Assembly: GCA_022226955.1 (NCBI GenBank)
Contig: CP092079.1
Span: forward strand, 3,310,690 to 3,374,689
Source of the DNA: Nitrospira sp.
GTDB taxonomy: Bacteria > Nitrospirota > Nitrospiria > Nitrospirales > Nitrospiraceae
Length of the DNA stretch: 64,000 bases
Reading direction: 5' to 3'
Shown: positions 8,658-18,454 of the stretch, piece after piece
How the letters are laid out: the number at the start of each line of letters is the position of its first letter
How positions within the stretch are numbered: the stretch's first letter is position 1
Program-made: the position numbers and the translations under genes
The notes under the pieces: generated by a model
Told to the model about the DNA's origin: nothing
The model's input: the letters and a program-made list of their open reading frames with translations, nothing else
The model's database searches: none

Positions 8658-10154
8658 ATGGACACAGTGACGAGCGATCGACCACTGCTGCCTCAGATCG
8701 CTGGAGTTCCTACCCCAGGAGCAGGCTCCACTTCGGCTCCTAGCCCGCCGCAGCCGGCTAAGCGGACCCTGGTTATACGGTTTCGCGAACTGACTATTGA
8801 ACACCGGATTCTGGCAGGATTCAGTCTGGTTTTTATCGGCATTCTTATTATCGGAGCCGTGTCCTACCGTAATACCACCATCTTGATCGAAAACAGCCGG
8901 CTGGATACAAAGAGCCACGACCTTCTCCAGCTACTGACGAACGTAGATGAGGCGATGGATGAGGCTGAAAACAATCATCGCCGCTATCTCGTCACCGGAG
9001 AAGTCGTCTATCTGAAGAGCTTCCGGTCTCTCACGGAACAGAAACCAACTTACCTGAAGTATCTGAAAGAGCTCGTCGCAGGGCTTCCACTGCAAGAGAA
9101 TCGAGTCGCCACCCTTCAGAGACTGATCGAACAGCAGATCAATGCGGAAACGGGCGCGATCGCCAAGCGAGATAAGGGGGGCTTCGAAGCCGTCCGACGG
9201 ATCGCGCTCGAAGGCGCCGCCAAACGAGAGATCACAGCTATTCACCGGATCATCGGAGAAATGGAAGTCGACGAACGGCAGAGCGTGCGCCGCCGTTTCA
9301 GCGAATCGACACTCAGCACGACCAATACCATTGCGCTCTTGGCCTTAGGCGCGTTGCTTCAACTGGTGCTCCTCGCCTCCGTTTATTACCTCATCAGACA
9401 CGATATTACCGCCCGTCGCAAAGTTGCATCGGAACTCCACCTCCGCGGAGAACTCCTCGAAGCGGCCAACAAGGAGCTCGAGGCCTTCAGCTATTCCGTC
9501 TCACACGACCTCCGCGCGCCGCTGCGGCACATCGATGGATATGCCTCGCTTCTCAGCAAGTCTGTCGGCAACAGCCTGAATGACAAGGCCGCGCGCTACC
9601 TCCAAACGATTTCAGACTCAGCCAAGCAGATGGGACAATTGATCGACGACCTCCTCGTCTTTTCCCGCATGGGGCGTCAAGAAATGCTCCATACAACGGT
9701 CAATCTCGATCAGCTCATCAAGACGATCCTTTACGATTTACGTCTTGACTTGCAAGGACGGGAAATATCCTGGACAATCGACACACTGCCGGAAGTACCG
9801 GGCGATCCCGCCATGCTTCGACAGGTGTTTGTGAACCTGATTTCTAACGCGCTCAAGTTCACCAGCACGCGGCCCATCGCCAAGATCGCCATCGGACTTG
9901 AGAAAAAGAGCGCGAGAGAGATCACCGTATTCGTCCGCGACAATGGAGTAGGATTCGATATGCAATACCTCGGCAAGCTGTTCGGAGTCTTCCAGCGGCT
10001 GCACCGGGCAGATGAATTTGAAGGAACGGGAATCGGCCTTGCCAATGTGCGCCGCATCGTCCATCGCCACGGAGGGCGAGTGTGGGCTGAGGGAATCCCC
10101 GACCAAGGCGCGACGCTTTTTGTCACGCTCCCAACCAGGAGGCCTCGCACATGA
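8658..10154 (+). CDS. CHASE3-domain sensor histidine kinase
   Basis: A membrane sensor kinase. After a proline-rich N-terminus come a transmembrane helix (about residues 35-60), a CHASE3-type periplasmic helical sensor (about 60-210), a second helix (about 220-245), a HisKA domain with H283 in YSVSHDLRAPLRH, and an ATPase domain with the DNGVGFD and GTGIGLANV boxes. The ligand is unknown. An in-frame TTG at 8589 would add 23 residues; neither start has a convincing ribosome site, and I chose the ATG. It overlaps the next gene by four bases (ATGA), so kinase and regulator are probably translationally coupled. Confidence 0.85.
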   Translation: MDTVTSDRPLLPQIAGVPTPGAGSTSAPSPPQPAKRTLVIRFRELTIEHRILAGFSLVFIGILIIGAVSYRNTTILIENSRLDTKSHDLLQLLTNVDEAMDEAENNHRRYLVTGEVVYLKSFRSLTEQKPTYLKYLKELVAGLPLQENRVATLQRLIEQQINAETGAIAKRDKGGFEAVRRIALEGAAKREITAIHRIIGEMEVDERQSVRRRFSESTLSTTNTIALLALGALLQLVLLASVYYLIRHDITARRKVASELHLRGELLEAANKELEAFSYSVSHDLRAPLRHIDGYASLLSKSVGNSLNDKAARYLQTISDSAKQMGQLIDDLLVFSRMGRQEMLHTTVNLDQLIKTILYDLRLDLQGREISWTIDTLPEVPGDPAMLRQVFVNLISNALKFTSTRPIAKIAIGLEKKSAREITVFVRDNGVGFDMQYLGKLFGVFQRLHRADEFEGTGIGLANVRRIVHRHGGRVWAEGIPDQGATLFVTLPTRRPRT

Positions 10155-10606
10155 CAGCCGCAAAGCCCATCTTACTGGCCGAAGACAATCCCCGGGATGC
10201 AGAACTCGCACTCGCGGCCATGGAAGAAGAGCATATCTCTGACAAGGTCGTGCTGTGCCACGACGGCGCAGAGGTGCTGGATTATCTCTATTGCCGCGGG
10301 CAATTCAAATCCCGCCTCAAAGGCAATCCTGCCGTGGTCTTTCTGGACCTGAAAATGCCCAAGATCAACGGACTCGAAGTCCTCCGCACCATCAAATCCG
10401 ACATCAGCCTGCGTCCGATTCCCGTCGTCATGCTGACCTCTTCGAGGGAGGAAAAGGACCTGGCGGAAAGCTATGCTCTGGGCGCAAATGCCTACGTGGT
10501 GAAACCCGTCGAGTTTCACCAATTTCTCACAGCCGTGAAGGAATTAGGCACGTTCTGGGGTGTGATCAATGAGCCGCCCCCCGAAGGGACGGCATCCACT
10601 AACTAA
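10151..10606 (+). CDS. Rcp1-type single-domain response regulator
   Basis: A stand-alone 151-residue receiver domain. The acidic pocket (LLAEDN), the phospho-acceptor Asp in VVFLDLKMPKING, the Thr/Ser switch (VMLTSS) and the lysine in YVVKPVEF are present. The CHDGAEVLDYL and late FWGVINEPP segments resemble the Rcp1 family that partners phytochrome-like kinases. With no output domain it probably relays phosphate, most likely from the overlapping upstream kinase to the hybrid kinase downstream. Confidence 0.88.
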   Translation: MTAAKPILLAEDNPRDAELALAAMEEEHISDKVVLCHDGAEVLDYLYCRGQFKSRLKGNPAVVFLDLKMPKINGLEVLRTIKSDISLRPIPVVMLTSSREEKDLAESYALGANAYVVKPVEFHQFLTAVKELGTFWGVINEPPPEGTASTN

Positions 10607-10627
10607 TATGATACGCTCCGAGGTGCT

Positions 10628-12244
10628 GTGACGACTCCGCTGAGACTCCTCCAGCTTGAAGACAATACTGTCGACGCCGAGCTGATCCTGGCGACTCTTA
10701 ACGAAGGCGGCATTCCCTGCGAGACCTGCCGGGTCGATCGACAAGATACCTATGTCGATGCCTTGAAAGCAGGGAAGATCGACCTGATCCTGGCGGATTA
10801 TTCTCTTCCTGGATTCGATGGGATCACCGCCCTCTCGATCGCGCAACAACTCAGACCCGACATTCCATTCATCTTCGTTTCCGGAACCCTCGGCGAGGAA
10901 TTGGCTATCGACGCCATGCATCGAGGCGCGACCGATTACATTTTGAAGCAGCGACTCGGGCGGCTCGTGCCGTCACTCCAGCGCGCCATCAGAGAACTGC
11001 AGGAACGGCAAGAGCGCGCCCGCGTGGAGGAAGCCCTGCGGCAAAGCGAGGAGCAGCTCCGGCAGGCTCAAAAAATGGAAGCCGTCGGTCGCCTGGCCGG
11101 AGGGCTCACCCACGACTTCAACAATCTCCTCACCGTCATCATGGGCCATGCCCAGGTCCTGCTCAACGAGATGGCGGCGGACCATCCCTACCGAAATAAA
11201 ATCGAAGAAATGCAAAAGGCGGGCGATCGGGCCGCGACGTTAATCCGTCAGCTCCTCACATTCAGCCGAAAGCAACCTTCGACGCCGAAAGTGCTGAGCG
11301 TGAATCCGCTGATCACCAATTTTGAAACCATGATGCGCCGGCTGATCGGCGAAGATCTAGAGCTCACCCTCGCCCTGTCACCTCAAGACCTCCACATCAG
11401 CGCCGATCCCGCCCAGATTGAACAAGTCCTCATGAACCTCGTCGTCAATGCGCGTGATGCGATGCCCAAAGGAGGGAAGTTGAAAATCGAGACCGCGCAG
11501 GTCGAGCTGACCAGAATACCCATGTACCATGCACAGCTTCCCGCGCTCGGCACCTTTGTCAAGCTCAGCGTCTCGGATACCGGAGCCGGGATGTCGACCG
11601 ATACCCTCGCCCATATCTTCGAACCATTTTTCACCACGAAGGAAGAAGGAAAAGGCACCGGCCTAGGCCTATCGACCGTATTCGGGATTGTTACCCAGAC
11701 TGGTGGGGGCCTCGATGTAACCAGCAGCATTGGACAAGGCAGTCGCTTCGACGTCTATTTCCCCACAGTCCGATCACGCCTCAATCCAACGACGTCCAAC
11801 CAAGCTCCTCGTTCACCAAACCGGGGACTCGAGACCATTCTGCTCGTCGAAGACGACGCCGCCGTCCGCGACCTTGTCCGAGACGAGCTCAAAAAACTCG
11901 GCTATCGTGTATTGGAATCCAAAAACGGACTGGAAGCCTGCGTGCTTGCCACACAGCAAGCAGGCAATTATCAGCTGCTCCTCACCGATGTGGTCATGCC
12001 CGGCATGAGCGGAACCGAACTGGCGCAACATCTGCGCATCCTCAAATCCGATCTCCGGGTTCTCTTCATCTCAGGCTATGCCGACGATGTCGGCATCGGG
12101 GCGGCCGATCCGCTGAGCGACTACCTCCCAAAGCCGTTTACACCGGAAGCTCTGAGCCAGCGGATTCGCCAGCTCCTCGATCTGACGCCACCCCCACAGA
12201 ATGGGTCGCCGCGGAAGGAAGCCTCTACGTCTCACGCCTCGTAA
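10628..12244 (+). CDS. Hybrid histidine kinase, receiver-HisKA-ATPase-receiver
   Basis: A soluble 538-residue hybrid kinase with no membrane segment. An N-terminal receiver (about 1-120, LILADYSLPGFDG) is followed by a short coiled coil, a HisKA domain with GLTHDFNNLLTVI, an ATPase domain with EPFFTTK and GTGLGLSTV, and a C-terminal receiver (about 395-515, LLLTDVVMPGMSG). The GTG start has a GAGG ribosome site 5 bases upstream. Receivers at both ends suggest it receives phosphate from the neighbouring Rcp1-like protein and passes it on; no DNA-binding output is nearby. Confidence 0.87.
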   Translation: MTTPLRLLQLEDNTVDAELILATLNEGGIPCETCRVDRQDTYVDALKAGKIDLILADYSLPGFDGITALSIAQQLRPDIPFIFVSGTLGEELAIDAMHRGATDYILKQRLGRLVPSLQRAIRELQERQERARVEEALRQSEEQLRQAQKMEAVGRLAGGLTHDFNNLLTVIMGHAQVLLNEMAADHPYRNKIEEMQKAGDRAATLIRQLLTFSRKQPSTPKVLSVNPLITNFETMMRRLIGEDLELTLALSPQDLHISADPAQIEQVLMNLVVNARDAMPKGGKLKIETAQVELTRIPMYHAQLPALGTFVKLSVSDTGAGMSTDTLAHIFEPFFTTKEEGKGTGLGLSTVFGIVTQTGGGLDVTSSIGQGSRFDVYFPTVRSRLNPTTSNQAPRSPNRGLETILLVEDDAAVRDLVRDELKKLGYRVLESKNGLEACVLATQQAGNYQLLLTDVVMPGMSGTELAQHLRILKSDLRVLFISGYADDVGIGAADPLSDYLPKPFTPEALSQRIRQLLDLTPPPQNGSPRKEASTSHAS

Positions 12245-12280
12245 TCGCGCGCAGGACGCCGCAGCGCAGCGCCACCATGG

Positions 12281-13189
12281 ATGAGCCTCATGGATCTTCA
12301 GACGACGCAGCTCCCGCAGCCTTTCTGCCGCATCCCCTGCGCGTTCTTCATCTCACTCCTGCTCTGGGCCACGACACCGGTGCTGGCGCAAGAACCCCGT
12401 TGGGAATCTCTTGCCCCAGGTTTGGCCGCCGCAATCTGGCAACCGGGCGAACGATGTCTCGATATTGACCGTTGGCTGGTCGTCAAGGTCGATCCGGCTC
12501 TTCATCGTTTTTCGGTGCATTACTTCGCTCAAGAAGGCCTGCTGCATCCCCCAACCATCGACGAATGGCACAAGCGGACCGGACACGAGATCCTGTTCAA
12601 CGCCGGACTCTTCAGAGAAAACTACGCGTACCTCGGCCTGCTCTTGAAAGACGGGAAATCGCTCGGCAGCCGGCGCCACAGCACCTGGCAAGGATTGTTC
12701 GTCGCAGAACCGCACCGGTCCCTCTCGACGCCCAACGCAGGCGTGCTAGACTTGGCCAGCGATATCTTTCATGAAGAGGCACCCGCCTATCTGGAGGCAG
12801 CCCAGTCGTTGATGCTGCTTGATCGCAAGGGAACCATCCGCGTGCGGCAGACCGGAAAGCGGGCGTATCAAACCCTGGTGGCCGAAAATAAAGACGGGCA
12901 GATCATCATTCTGAAGAGCTTGGGACTCGTCACTTTGCATGGGATTGGCCAATGTTTGCGGGATGCATTTCCATCGATCGCACTGGCCATGGCGATGGAT
13001 GGCGGATCCTCGTCGGATCTCTTCGTCTCCGAATCGCTGTGGAAACGTGGAGACGCCTCAGACCCTCGGGCAAATTGGAAAGACCTATTCGCCGGCCGGT
13101 CGACCGCGCATATCCCGCTGCCGGCGGTCATCGGCCTCAGTCTGCGAGAATCTGTGACAAGCACCGCCAACACCTCGCCGAAACCCTAG
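12281..13189 (+). CDS. Secreted phosphodiester glycosidase (DUF2233/NAGPA family)
   Basis: A 302-residue protein with a signal peptide (hydrophobic stretch about 16-32, ending at VLAQ). The NAGPA-like fold is indicated by LFNAGLF, SLMLLDRKG and the conserved AMAMDGGSSSDLFV near the C-terminus. Members cleave sugar-phosphodiester bonds in the envelope or in exopolysaccharides, but the substrate here is unknown. The start may be the ATG at 12281 or at 12290. Its end overlaps the end of the convergent rhodanese gene by four bases. Confidence 0.72.
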   Translation: MSLMDLQTTQLPQPFCRIPCAFFISLLLWATTPVLAQEPRWESLAPGLAAAIWQPGERCLDIDRWLVVKVDPALHRFSVHYFAQEGLLHPPTIDEWHKRTGHEILFNAGLFRENYAYLGLLLKDGKSLGSRRHSTWQGLFVAEPHRSLSTPNAGVLDLASDIFHEEAPAYLEAAQSLMLLDRKGTIRVRQTGKRAYQTLVAENKDGQIIILKSLGLVTLHGIGQCLRDAFPSIALAMAMDGGSSSDLFVSESLWKRGDASDPRANWKDLFAGRSTAHIPLPAVIGLSLRESVTSTANTSPKP

Positions 13190-13611
13190 CGGCCAGGACG
13201 CGCGACTGGATAGCCCGCTTCCGTCCAGGCGTTCATACTTCCCGACACGTTATAGACATGGCGATAACCCAGATCGGCCAGCGTCTCTGCCGCGATATTG
13301 CTGCGATGGCCCGACTGGCAATACACCACGATGTGCTCGTCTAACTGTGCCTTAAGCTCTCGGTGGCGGGCTTTTATTTCTCGAAAGTCGATATTCAGAT
13401 CCGTACCGGGAATCATGCCGGTCTGATGTTCTTCAGGGCTTCGCACATCGACCAACACAAATCCCTTTTTATCGGGAGTCGAGGCTTTAGCCAGCCCCGC
13501 TTGCAGCTGCTGGACGGTCAGCAGGTAGGAATGGTATGACCACACCTGTCCCGTCACTGCGAGACTACTCAGAAGACACACACCGATGAGCATCCATCTC
13601 CACCGTGGCAT
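13186..13611 (-). CDS. Secreted rhodanese-domain protein
   Basis: A 141-residue protein with an N-terminal signal or anchor (about 5-25) and one rhodanese domain. The active-site loop is VYCQSGHRS with the catalytic cysteine; FVLVDVRSPEEHQTGMIPG is the typical first half. Such single-domain exported proteins move sulfane sulfur or act in redox housekeeping. It is divergent from the small lipoprotein gene at 13653. Confidence 0.82.
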   Translation of the reverse strand: MPRWRWMLIGVCLLSSLAVTGQVWSYHSYLLTVQQLQAGLAKASTPDKKGFVLVDVRSPEEHQTGMIPGTDLNIDFREIKARHRELKAQLDEHIVVYCQSGHRSNIAAETLADLGYRHVYNVSGSMNAWTEAGYPVARPGR

Positions 13612-13652
13612 ACGACCTCCTCATGGTTCGTGAAACGATACGTGAGTCGAAC

Positions 13653-13991
13653 ATGATGCTAGCCGATCATAAAAAGAAGTTGAAAGACGGGTCAAGAACC
13701 TTCCTCCTTCCCCTCTTGCTCCTGCTCACCGGCTGCGGTGAGGGCGCGACACTGTTGCAAGAATCCGATCGCGGAGGAGTCGTCGTCTACTCATTCAAAG
13801 GCGAGCAGGGGGCGCTATTGGCCTCGTTCAGAAACGACGCCCTCGCGCTCATGAAAGAAAAATGCGGCGGAGCCTATTCGATTATACGAGAGGGAGAAAC
13901 CAAGGGGCGCGTCCGTGTAGCCGGCCCGGTCGAAGGCGCACAAGAAGTCGTTCAGGAGCGTCGCTGGGGAATTCACTTTCAGTGCAAGTAA
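13653..13991 (+). CDS. Small lipoprotein of unknown function
   Basis: A short exported protein with basic residues, a leucine-rich core and a lipobox LLTGC, followed by about 90 residues. The rest, with a pair of cysteines in the mature part, matches no family I recognise. The reading frame is open from 13605, but ATG 13653 gives a normal signal sequence and does not overlap the divergent rhodanese gene, so I prefer it. Confidence 0.55.
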   Translation: MMLADHKKKLKDGSRTFLLPLLLLLTGCGEGATLLQESDRGGVVVYSFKGEQGALLASFRNDALALMKEKCGGAYSIIREGETKGRVRVAGPVEGAQEVVQERRWGIHFQCK

Positions 13992-13998
13992 GAAAACA

Positions 13999-14595
13999 TC
14001 ACCCTCTGCGCTGAGCCCCACCGGCCTTGGTCAGATCGTCGATCGTCAGAAGACTCACCAGCGTGAGTCCTTCCGCTTCGACTTTTTTACGCCCGTCTTG
14101 CTCCTGCCGATCGACAATCACCAGCGCATGCGTCACGGTCAATCCAGCGCCTCGTGCCGCCGCGACTGCCTTTAACAACGATCCGCCGCTGGTCAGCACA
14201 TCGTCGACGATGAGCGCGCGCTCACCAGGCTTGTAGGCTCCTTCGATCAGCTTTCCCAACCCATGATCCTTCGCCTGCTTGCGGACGACGAAGGTCCGCC
14301 AATCGCGCGCCGGCTGAGCCGCAAAGGCATAATCGGAAATCGTCGTGGCAATCGAGATTGCCCCGATCTCCAACCCACCCAAACAATCCAAGCGAATGTC
14401 CTTGAGTGCGTCATAAGCCAGTTGGCCAACCAGACGCCGGGTGCCAGGATGCGCCATAAGCGCGCGGCAATCGACATAGAAGGGGCTCGTGAGGCCCGAC
14501 GCCAGCTTGAACCCGCCTTGCGGATCCCACTTGAACGACTGTGTGTCATGAAAGGCTTTTGCGAGTTGGTCGCGCACGGCATCCTCCCTATCCAT
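13999..14595 (-). CDS. pyrE: Orotate phosphoribosyltransferase
   Basis: Makes orotidine 5'-phosphate from orotate and PRPP in pyrimidine synthesis. The 198-residue protein has the PRPP-binding signature ALIVDDVLTSGGSLLKAV, the catalytic-loop region RKQAKDHGLGKLIEG, and the N-terminal substrate segment LASGLTSPFYVDCR. It reads on the minus strand with cbiX upstream at 66 bp spacing. Confidence 0.92.
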   Translation of the reverse strand: MDREDAVRDQLAKAFHDTQSFKWDPQGGFKLASGLTSPFYVDCRALMAHPGTRRLVGQLAYDALKDIRLDCLGGLEIGAISIATTISDYAFAAQPARDWRTFVVRKQAKDHGLGKLIEGAYKPGERALIVDDVLTSGGSLLKAVAAARGAGLTVTHALVIVDRQEQDGRKKVEAEGLTLVSLLTIDDLTKAGGAQRRG

Positions 14596-14661
14596 CCACT
14601 ACAACGATTTCGATTGTACACGGTTGAAGGGGCGGATAGCACCAGGCCCATGAGAGGCCGG

Positions 14662-15174
14662 TCAGGAAAAGCGCTGGACTTGTTCCGTCAACGTACTGGC
14701 CACCAGCTGAAGATCGAACGGCCAGGCGTACCGTAGTTCGACCTCGGGATACTGCAGTCGCAGACGGTCGAGGATTTCTGGAATTTCTACCTCCGAATGC
14801 GAACCGCCCGGCGTAAACATCGTGGTGGCGACGGTAATACGAGTCGCGCCCTTCTTAATCAACTCTTCCACCGACGTCTCCAATGTCGGCGCGCAGAATT
14901 CATTATAGGCCACCGCAAACAAGACATCCCCTAAGTTGACCCGCAACTGCGCCGCCACCGCTTCGAGTCCCGCTTGATACGGATCCGTTTCCGGCGTTCT
15001 CGGCCACTGGCGGATCTTTGCATCCAGCTCAACTTCTTCCGCCGACGGCGGCATCTTCGCGGCGCGCCGTTGACCTTCCAGCCGCTTCAGCTTCGTCACA
15101 AAATCCTGCGGGCAACCCTTGGGAATGCCACCGTGCCCCACAAGAATCACCCCTCGGACAACGACAGCCATCAA
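14662..15174 (-). CDS. CbiX/SirB-type chelatase family protein
   Basis: A 170-residue protein of the short CbiX family, which inserts Co2+ or Fe2+ into sirohydrochlorin for B12 or siroheme. The start region VILVGHGG holds the metal-binding His, and VATTMFTPGGSHSEVEIPEIL gives the second metal-binding His. The middle has an insertion compared with the smallest archaeal forms. The exact metal is not predictable. The second in-frame ATG at 15171 is an equally good start. Confidence 0.8.
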   Translation of the reverse strand: MMAVVVRGVILVGHGGIPKGCPQDFVTKLKRLEGQRRAAKMPPSAEEVELDAKIRQWPRTPETDPYQAGLEAVAAQLRVNLGDVLFAVAYNEFCAPTLETSVEELIKKGATRITVATTMFTPGGSHSEVEIPEILDRLRLQYPEVELRYAWPFDLQLVASTLTEQVQRFS

Positions 15175-15201
15175 CGAACTCCTTTCATCATACGCCCTCC
15201 G

Positions 15202-16155
15202 CTACACATGGTTCCTCAGCAGAAGTTCCTCCGGATGCGGATTGAGATAGACCTGATCGCGAATGTACGCGACGTCGAACAGCTGCGCATAATGCTTGAT
15301 CAACGTGAGCGGTACGATCAAGGGCGTCAGGCCGTGATGGTAGTCACGGACCGCCTCCAGTAGCGCGGTTTTTTGCGCCGCTTCCAACTGCGTCTTGAAG
15401 TAACCCAACATGTGCTGCAACACATTGACCTGCTTGCGAACCGTCGCCTTCACGGCCAGCGTCTTCATAAACAGCTCCCCATACTTGCGGGCCAGCTCCC
15501 GAGGTCGATAGTGCGCCGCTTCACCCACCAGCCGCCCGAGCACTCGATAATACTGTGGGCTGTGGGCCATCAACAGATACTTGTGAATTGTGTGAAACCG
15601 CACCATCGACTGCCTCGTAACTCCCTCTCGAATCAAATCCTGGTAGCGACGATAACAAAAGATCCGTTCGATAAAATTCTCTCTCACGAGCGCCTCATAG
15701 AGCCGCCCTTCCTCCTCGACCGGAACCAGCGGAAATCGCTCCATAAACGCTCGCGCAAAGATGCCGGCTCCACTGTGACTGGGCATCCCTTGTTCTGTAT
15801 AGACACGGACCCGCTCGATCCCGCAACTCGGCGAGCCCCGCTTAAATACAAAGCCTGACAGCGTCAGCTCGCCAAGCTCCGCAAGGCGAATCGACGCCAT
15901 CCCTTCCAACGCCCTGGTGTGATCCTTCCCGCTCGTGATCGTCAGCAGTCTGGGATGCGCAGAGTCGCCGACCAACCGCATGGCTTCCCGAGGAATGTCC
16001 AGCCCAGCTTCGACTTCAGGACAGACCGGAACCCACTCCACATAGGAGCCGAGCACATCGGTTAGAAAACTGTCGCGCTTATGCCCTCCGTCGAACCGGA
16101 CGTCGTCCCCGAGAAGGCAACGGCTGATTCCGAGACGGAGCGGGGCCGCGGTCAT
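15202..16155 (-). CDS. DUF523-DUF1722 protein
   Basis: A 317-residue two-domain protein. The N-terminal DUF523 part has GISRCLLGDDVRFDGGHKRD and the cysteines in KRGSPSCG; the C-terminal DUF1722 part is helical with FHTIHKYLLMAHSP. Its ATG overlaps the stop of the photolyase gene (ATGA at 16152-16155), a coupling often seen between these two families. The molecular role is not established. An upstream in-frame ATG at 16248 lies inside the photolyase gene and is unlikely. Confidence 0.8.
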   Translation of the reverse strand: MTAAPLRLGISRCLLGDDVRFDGGHKRDSFLTDVLGSYVEWVPVCPEVEAGLDIPREAMRLVGDSAHPRLLTITSGKDHTRALEGMASIRLAELGELTLSGFVFKRGSPSCGIERVRVYTEQGMPSHSGAGIFARAFMERFPLVPVEEEGRLYEALVRENFIERIFCYRRYQDLIREGVTRQSMVRFHTIHKYLLMAHSPQYYRVLGRLVGEAAHYRPRELARKYGELFMKTLAVKATVRKQVNVLQHMLGYFKTQLEAAQKTALLEAVRDYHHGLTPLIVPLTLIKHYAQLFDVAYIRDQVYLNPHPEELLLRNHV

Positions 16156-17597
16156 CGTGCCGCCTGTTGTTTGCCGAGGCTCAAATATTCTTCCCGCGCC
16201 TGGCGATGGTCCACGATGGGCGCAGGATAATCGCGCCCGATGCAACATCCGGCATGCGTTTGTTCGTCCATCGGCATCAAATGCGGCTCATGGATCCACT
16301 TCTTCGGCACCTGGCCCAGTTCCGGCACATACAGACGGATATAGTCTCCGTCCAGATCGAACTTCTTGCTCTGCAGCGCCGGATTGAAAATACGATACCC
16401 CCGCATCGCGTCCGTCCCAGTTGCCGCGCACCACTACCAGTTCCCATTGTTCGCCGCGACATCGGCATCCAGCAGTTGGCTCATAAAATACCGCTCGCCG
16501 CTCTGCCAGTCGAGACGCAGATCTTTGATGAGGAACGAGGCCGCGATCATCCGCACCCGGTTATGCATCCATCCTGTCCGATTCAGTTGCCGCATGCCCG
16601 CATCCACAATGGGATAGCCAGTCTGTCCTTCGCGCCAGGCTCGAAATAGACGGTCGCGTTCACCCCCCGGCTCTCGAACCGGAGGAACCGCCGCATGACG
16701 GAACGGGCCTGCCGCGACATGAGGAAAAGCGGATAGCACTTGCTGAAAAAACTCCCGCCACACCAGTTCATCGATCCAGGTCAGCACATCGGCTCTCGAC
16801 ACCCGGCTGCCTTTCGCAAGAGTGGCCAAGGCCTCATGAACAGCGGTACGGACTGACAGTGTGCCGAAGCGGAAATGCGGCGAGAGGCGCGAACTCCCGT
16901 CTATATCGGGACGGTTTCTCGCATCACCATAGGCATGGACAGATTTTCTAAGAAACTCATGCAGCCGCACCTGCGCCTGCCGCTCGCCCGGATCGATCCA
17001 TGGAGTAACAGGGGCGTACCCCAGTTCTACAGAAGAAGGAAGCGCCTGTGGGGTGGATCGCGATGAAACCGATGCCGAGACCTTGGGTCTGGGACTCGCC
17101 AGGGGTGACGGTTTCGTCGCCTGCCACTTAGCCCACCAGCGCGCACGATAGGCACTGTACCGTTGCAACGGATTTCCCGTGGCGCTCCGGATCTCCTCTG
17201 CCTCAAAGACCACATGATCTTTGAAGGTCTTCGTATGGAGGCCCTGCTCGGCAAGCGCACACTGCGCCCGGCGGTCACGCTCAATGGCCCCCGGCTCATA
17301 GTCGCGATTCCAGTAGACGATTTCAGCTTTCCATTCACGCGCGGCCTGCACGACAGCTTCCACGGATTCACCCCATCGCCACTGCAACGCGAGGCTCCGT
17401 TCAGCCAACGAGACCGACAATTCCTGGAGACAGCCCAACATGAAGCTCACGCAAGCGGGACCGAACGCATGAGACTGGAGCAACGGTTCATCGAACACAA
17501 ACAGCGGCAGGATCTCATCGCATTCCTGGCACGCCGCCGCCAGCGCCGGTTGATCGTGCAGTCGGAGATCCCGTCTGAACCAGACGATGCCGCGCAC
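16152..17597 (-). pseudogene. phr: DNA photolyase with one in-frame amber codon
   Basis: Photolyase repairs UV-induced pyrimidine dimers with FADH2 and light. The frame runs from MRGIVWFRRDLRLHDQPAL to the C-terminus at 16152 with a single TAG at 16434-16436 (codon 388). Before it is DADVAANNGNW; after it, in the same frame, comes WCAATGTDAMRGYRIFNP. Family members have Gln there (NGxWQW), so one C-to-T change (CAG to TAG) explains it. Truncation removes the end of the FAD-binding helical domain, so the product should be inactive without readthrough. The rest looks unmutated, pointing to a recent change or a sequencing error. Confidence 0.88.
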
Positions 17598-17606
17598 CTC
17601 GCCCTC

Positions 17607-18146
17607 CTATCGCATCCAGGCCGCAGGCATCCCCTGCCACCAGGCCTTCGGGTTCGCGGTGCGCCACTGAGCCTGTTCTACCCAGAGACGATCCGACTCG
17701 GCCTTATCTAATCGATTGGCCATCGCCGCGCTGACGTCGGACTGTTGCCGCACGCCGGCCTGAATCATTTCCTTGACCATGCGGGCCAGGCCGCCCGGAG
17801 GATCGACCAGATCCGCCGGATCGCGAGAGACCAGATTTAAGTACAGCTGCTCGACCGCCATCCATCGCTCTTCTTGCGATAGATATTCTAAATAGGCATC
17901 GATCGCGCGATACACGTATGTCAGATGAATGTAATGGGCCGCCGACGGCGCGTCATCGATGGCGCGCTGGCAGGCTTCGAGCGCACGGCGATAATCGCCG
18001 GCCGCTAAGAAGAGATTCGTCTTTGCCAAAGCAGGGTGGGCCACGACCGCACTCGTCTTCTCCGATTCAGCGGACGCGGATGCCGCCCCCTGCCCCAAGA
18101 AGATCAGCAACACAACCAGTGCGATGAACGTCCTGCGACAGGCCAT
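17607..18146 (-). CDS. Secreted TPR-like protein of unknown function
   Basis: A 179-residue protein with a signal peptide (about 1-28, ending ASASA). The mature part is helical with repeat-like segments such as FLAAGDYRRALEACQRAIDDA, cut at roughly 34-residue spacing, as in tetratricopeptide repeats. It ends with a Trp-rich tail. It lies 9 bp upstream of the photolyase gene on the same strand. I do not recognise a specific family. Confidence 0.6.
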   Translation of the reverse strand: MACRRTFIALVVLLIFLGQGAASASAESEKTSAVVAHPALAKTNLFLAAGDYRRALEACQRAIDDAPSAAHYIHLTYVYRAIDAYLEYLSQEERWMAVEQLYLNLVSRDPADLVDPPGGLARMVKEMIQAGVRQQSDVSAAMANRLDKAESDRLWVEQAQWRTANPKAWWQGMPAAWMR

Positions 18147-18301
18147 GATCGACTCCTATGGCAATGGACCGCCGGGCGATCCGCTCCGACTTGAAACGAG
18201 GCCCCGATAAATTCGTTCGGCAACACAGCTTCACCTCAAGGGTAAAGCCTCTCTCTGCCTGAATACAATCAGCCGCGAAGATATGGAGAGAAGAAGCTAG
18301 A

Positions 18302-18387
18302 TGGTGCCGAAGGCGGGAGTTGAACCCGCATGACCTTGCGATCGCTGGTACCTGAAACCAGTGTGTCTGCCATTCCACCACTTCGGC
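18302..18387 (-). tRNA. tRNA-Leu (anticodon CAG)
   Basis: On the minus strand the sequence folds as a class II tRNA with acceptor stem GCCGAAG/CTTCGGC, the T-arm GGTTCAACTCC and a long variable arm typical of Leu. The anticodon stem CTGGT/ACCAG encloses the loop TTCAGGT, giving anticodon CAG. The 3' CCA is encoded at 18302-18304. Confidence 0.95.
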
Positions 18388-18454
18388 AAGAAGGGTCGAG
18401 GGAGGGATTATCCTGAATTCATGCTACCGGCGTCAAGCAACTACGTGCAACGCC

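Noticed and set aside
16152..16406. Separate 84-residue gene
   Set aside because: It is the in-frame continuation of the photolyase gene after the amber codon.
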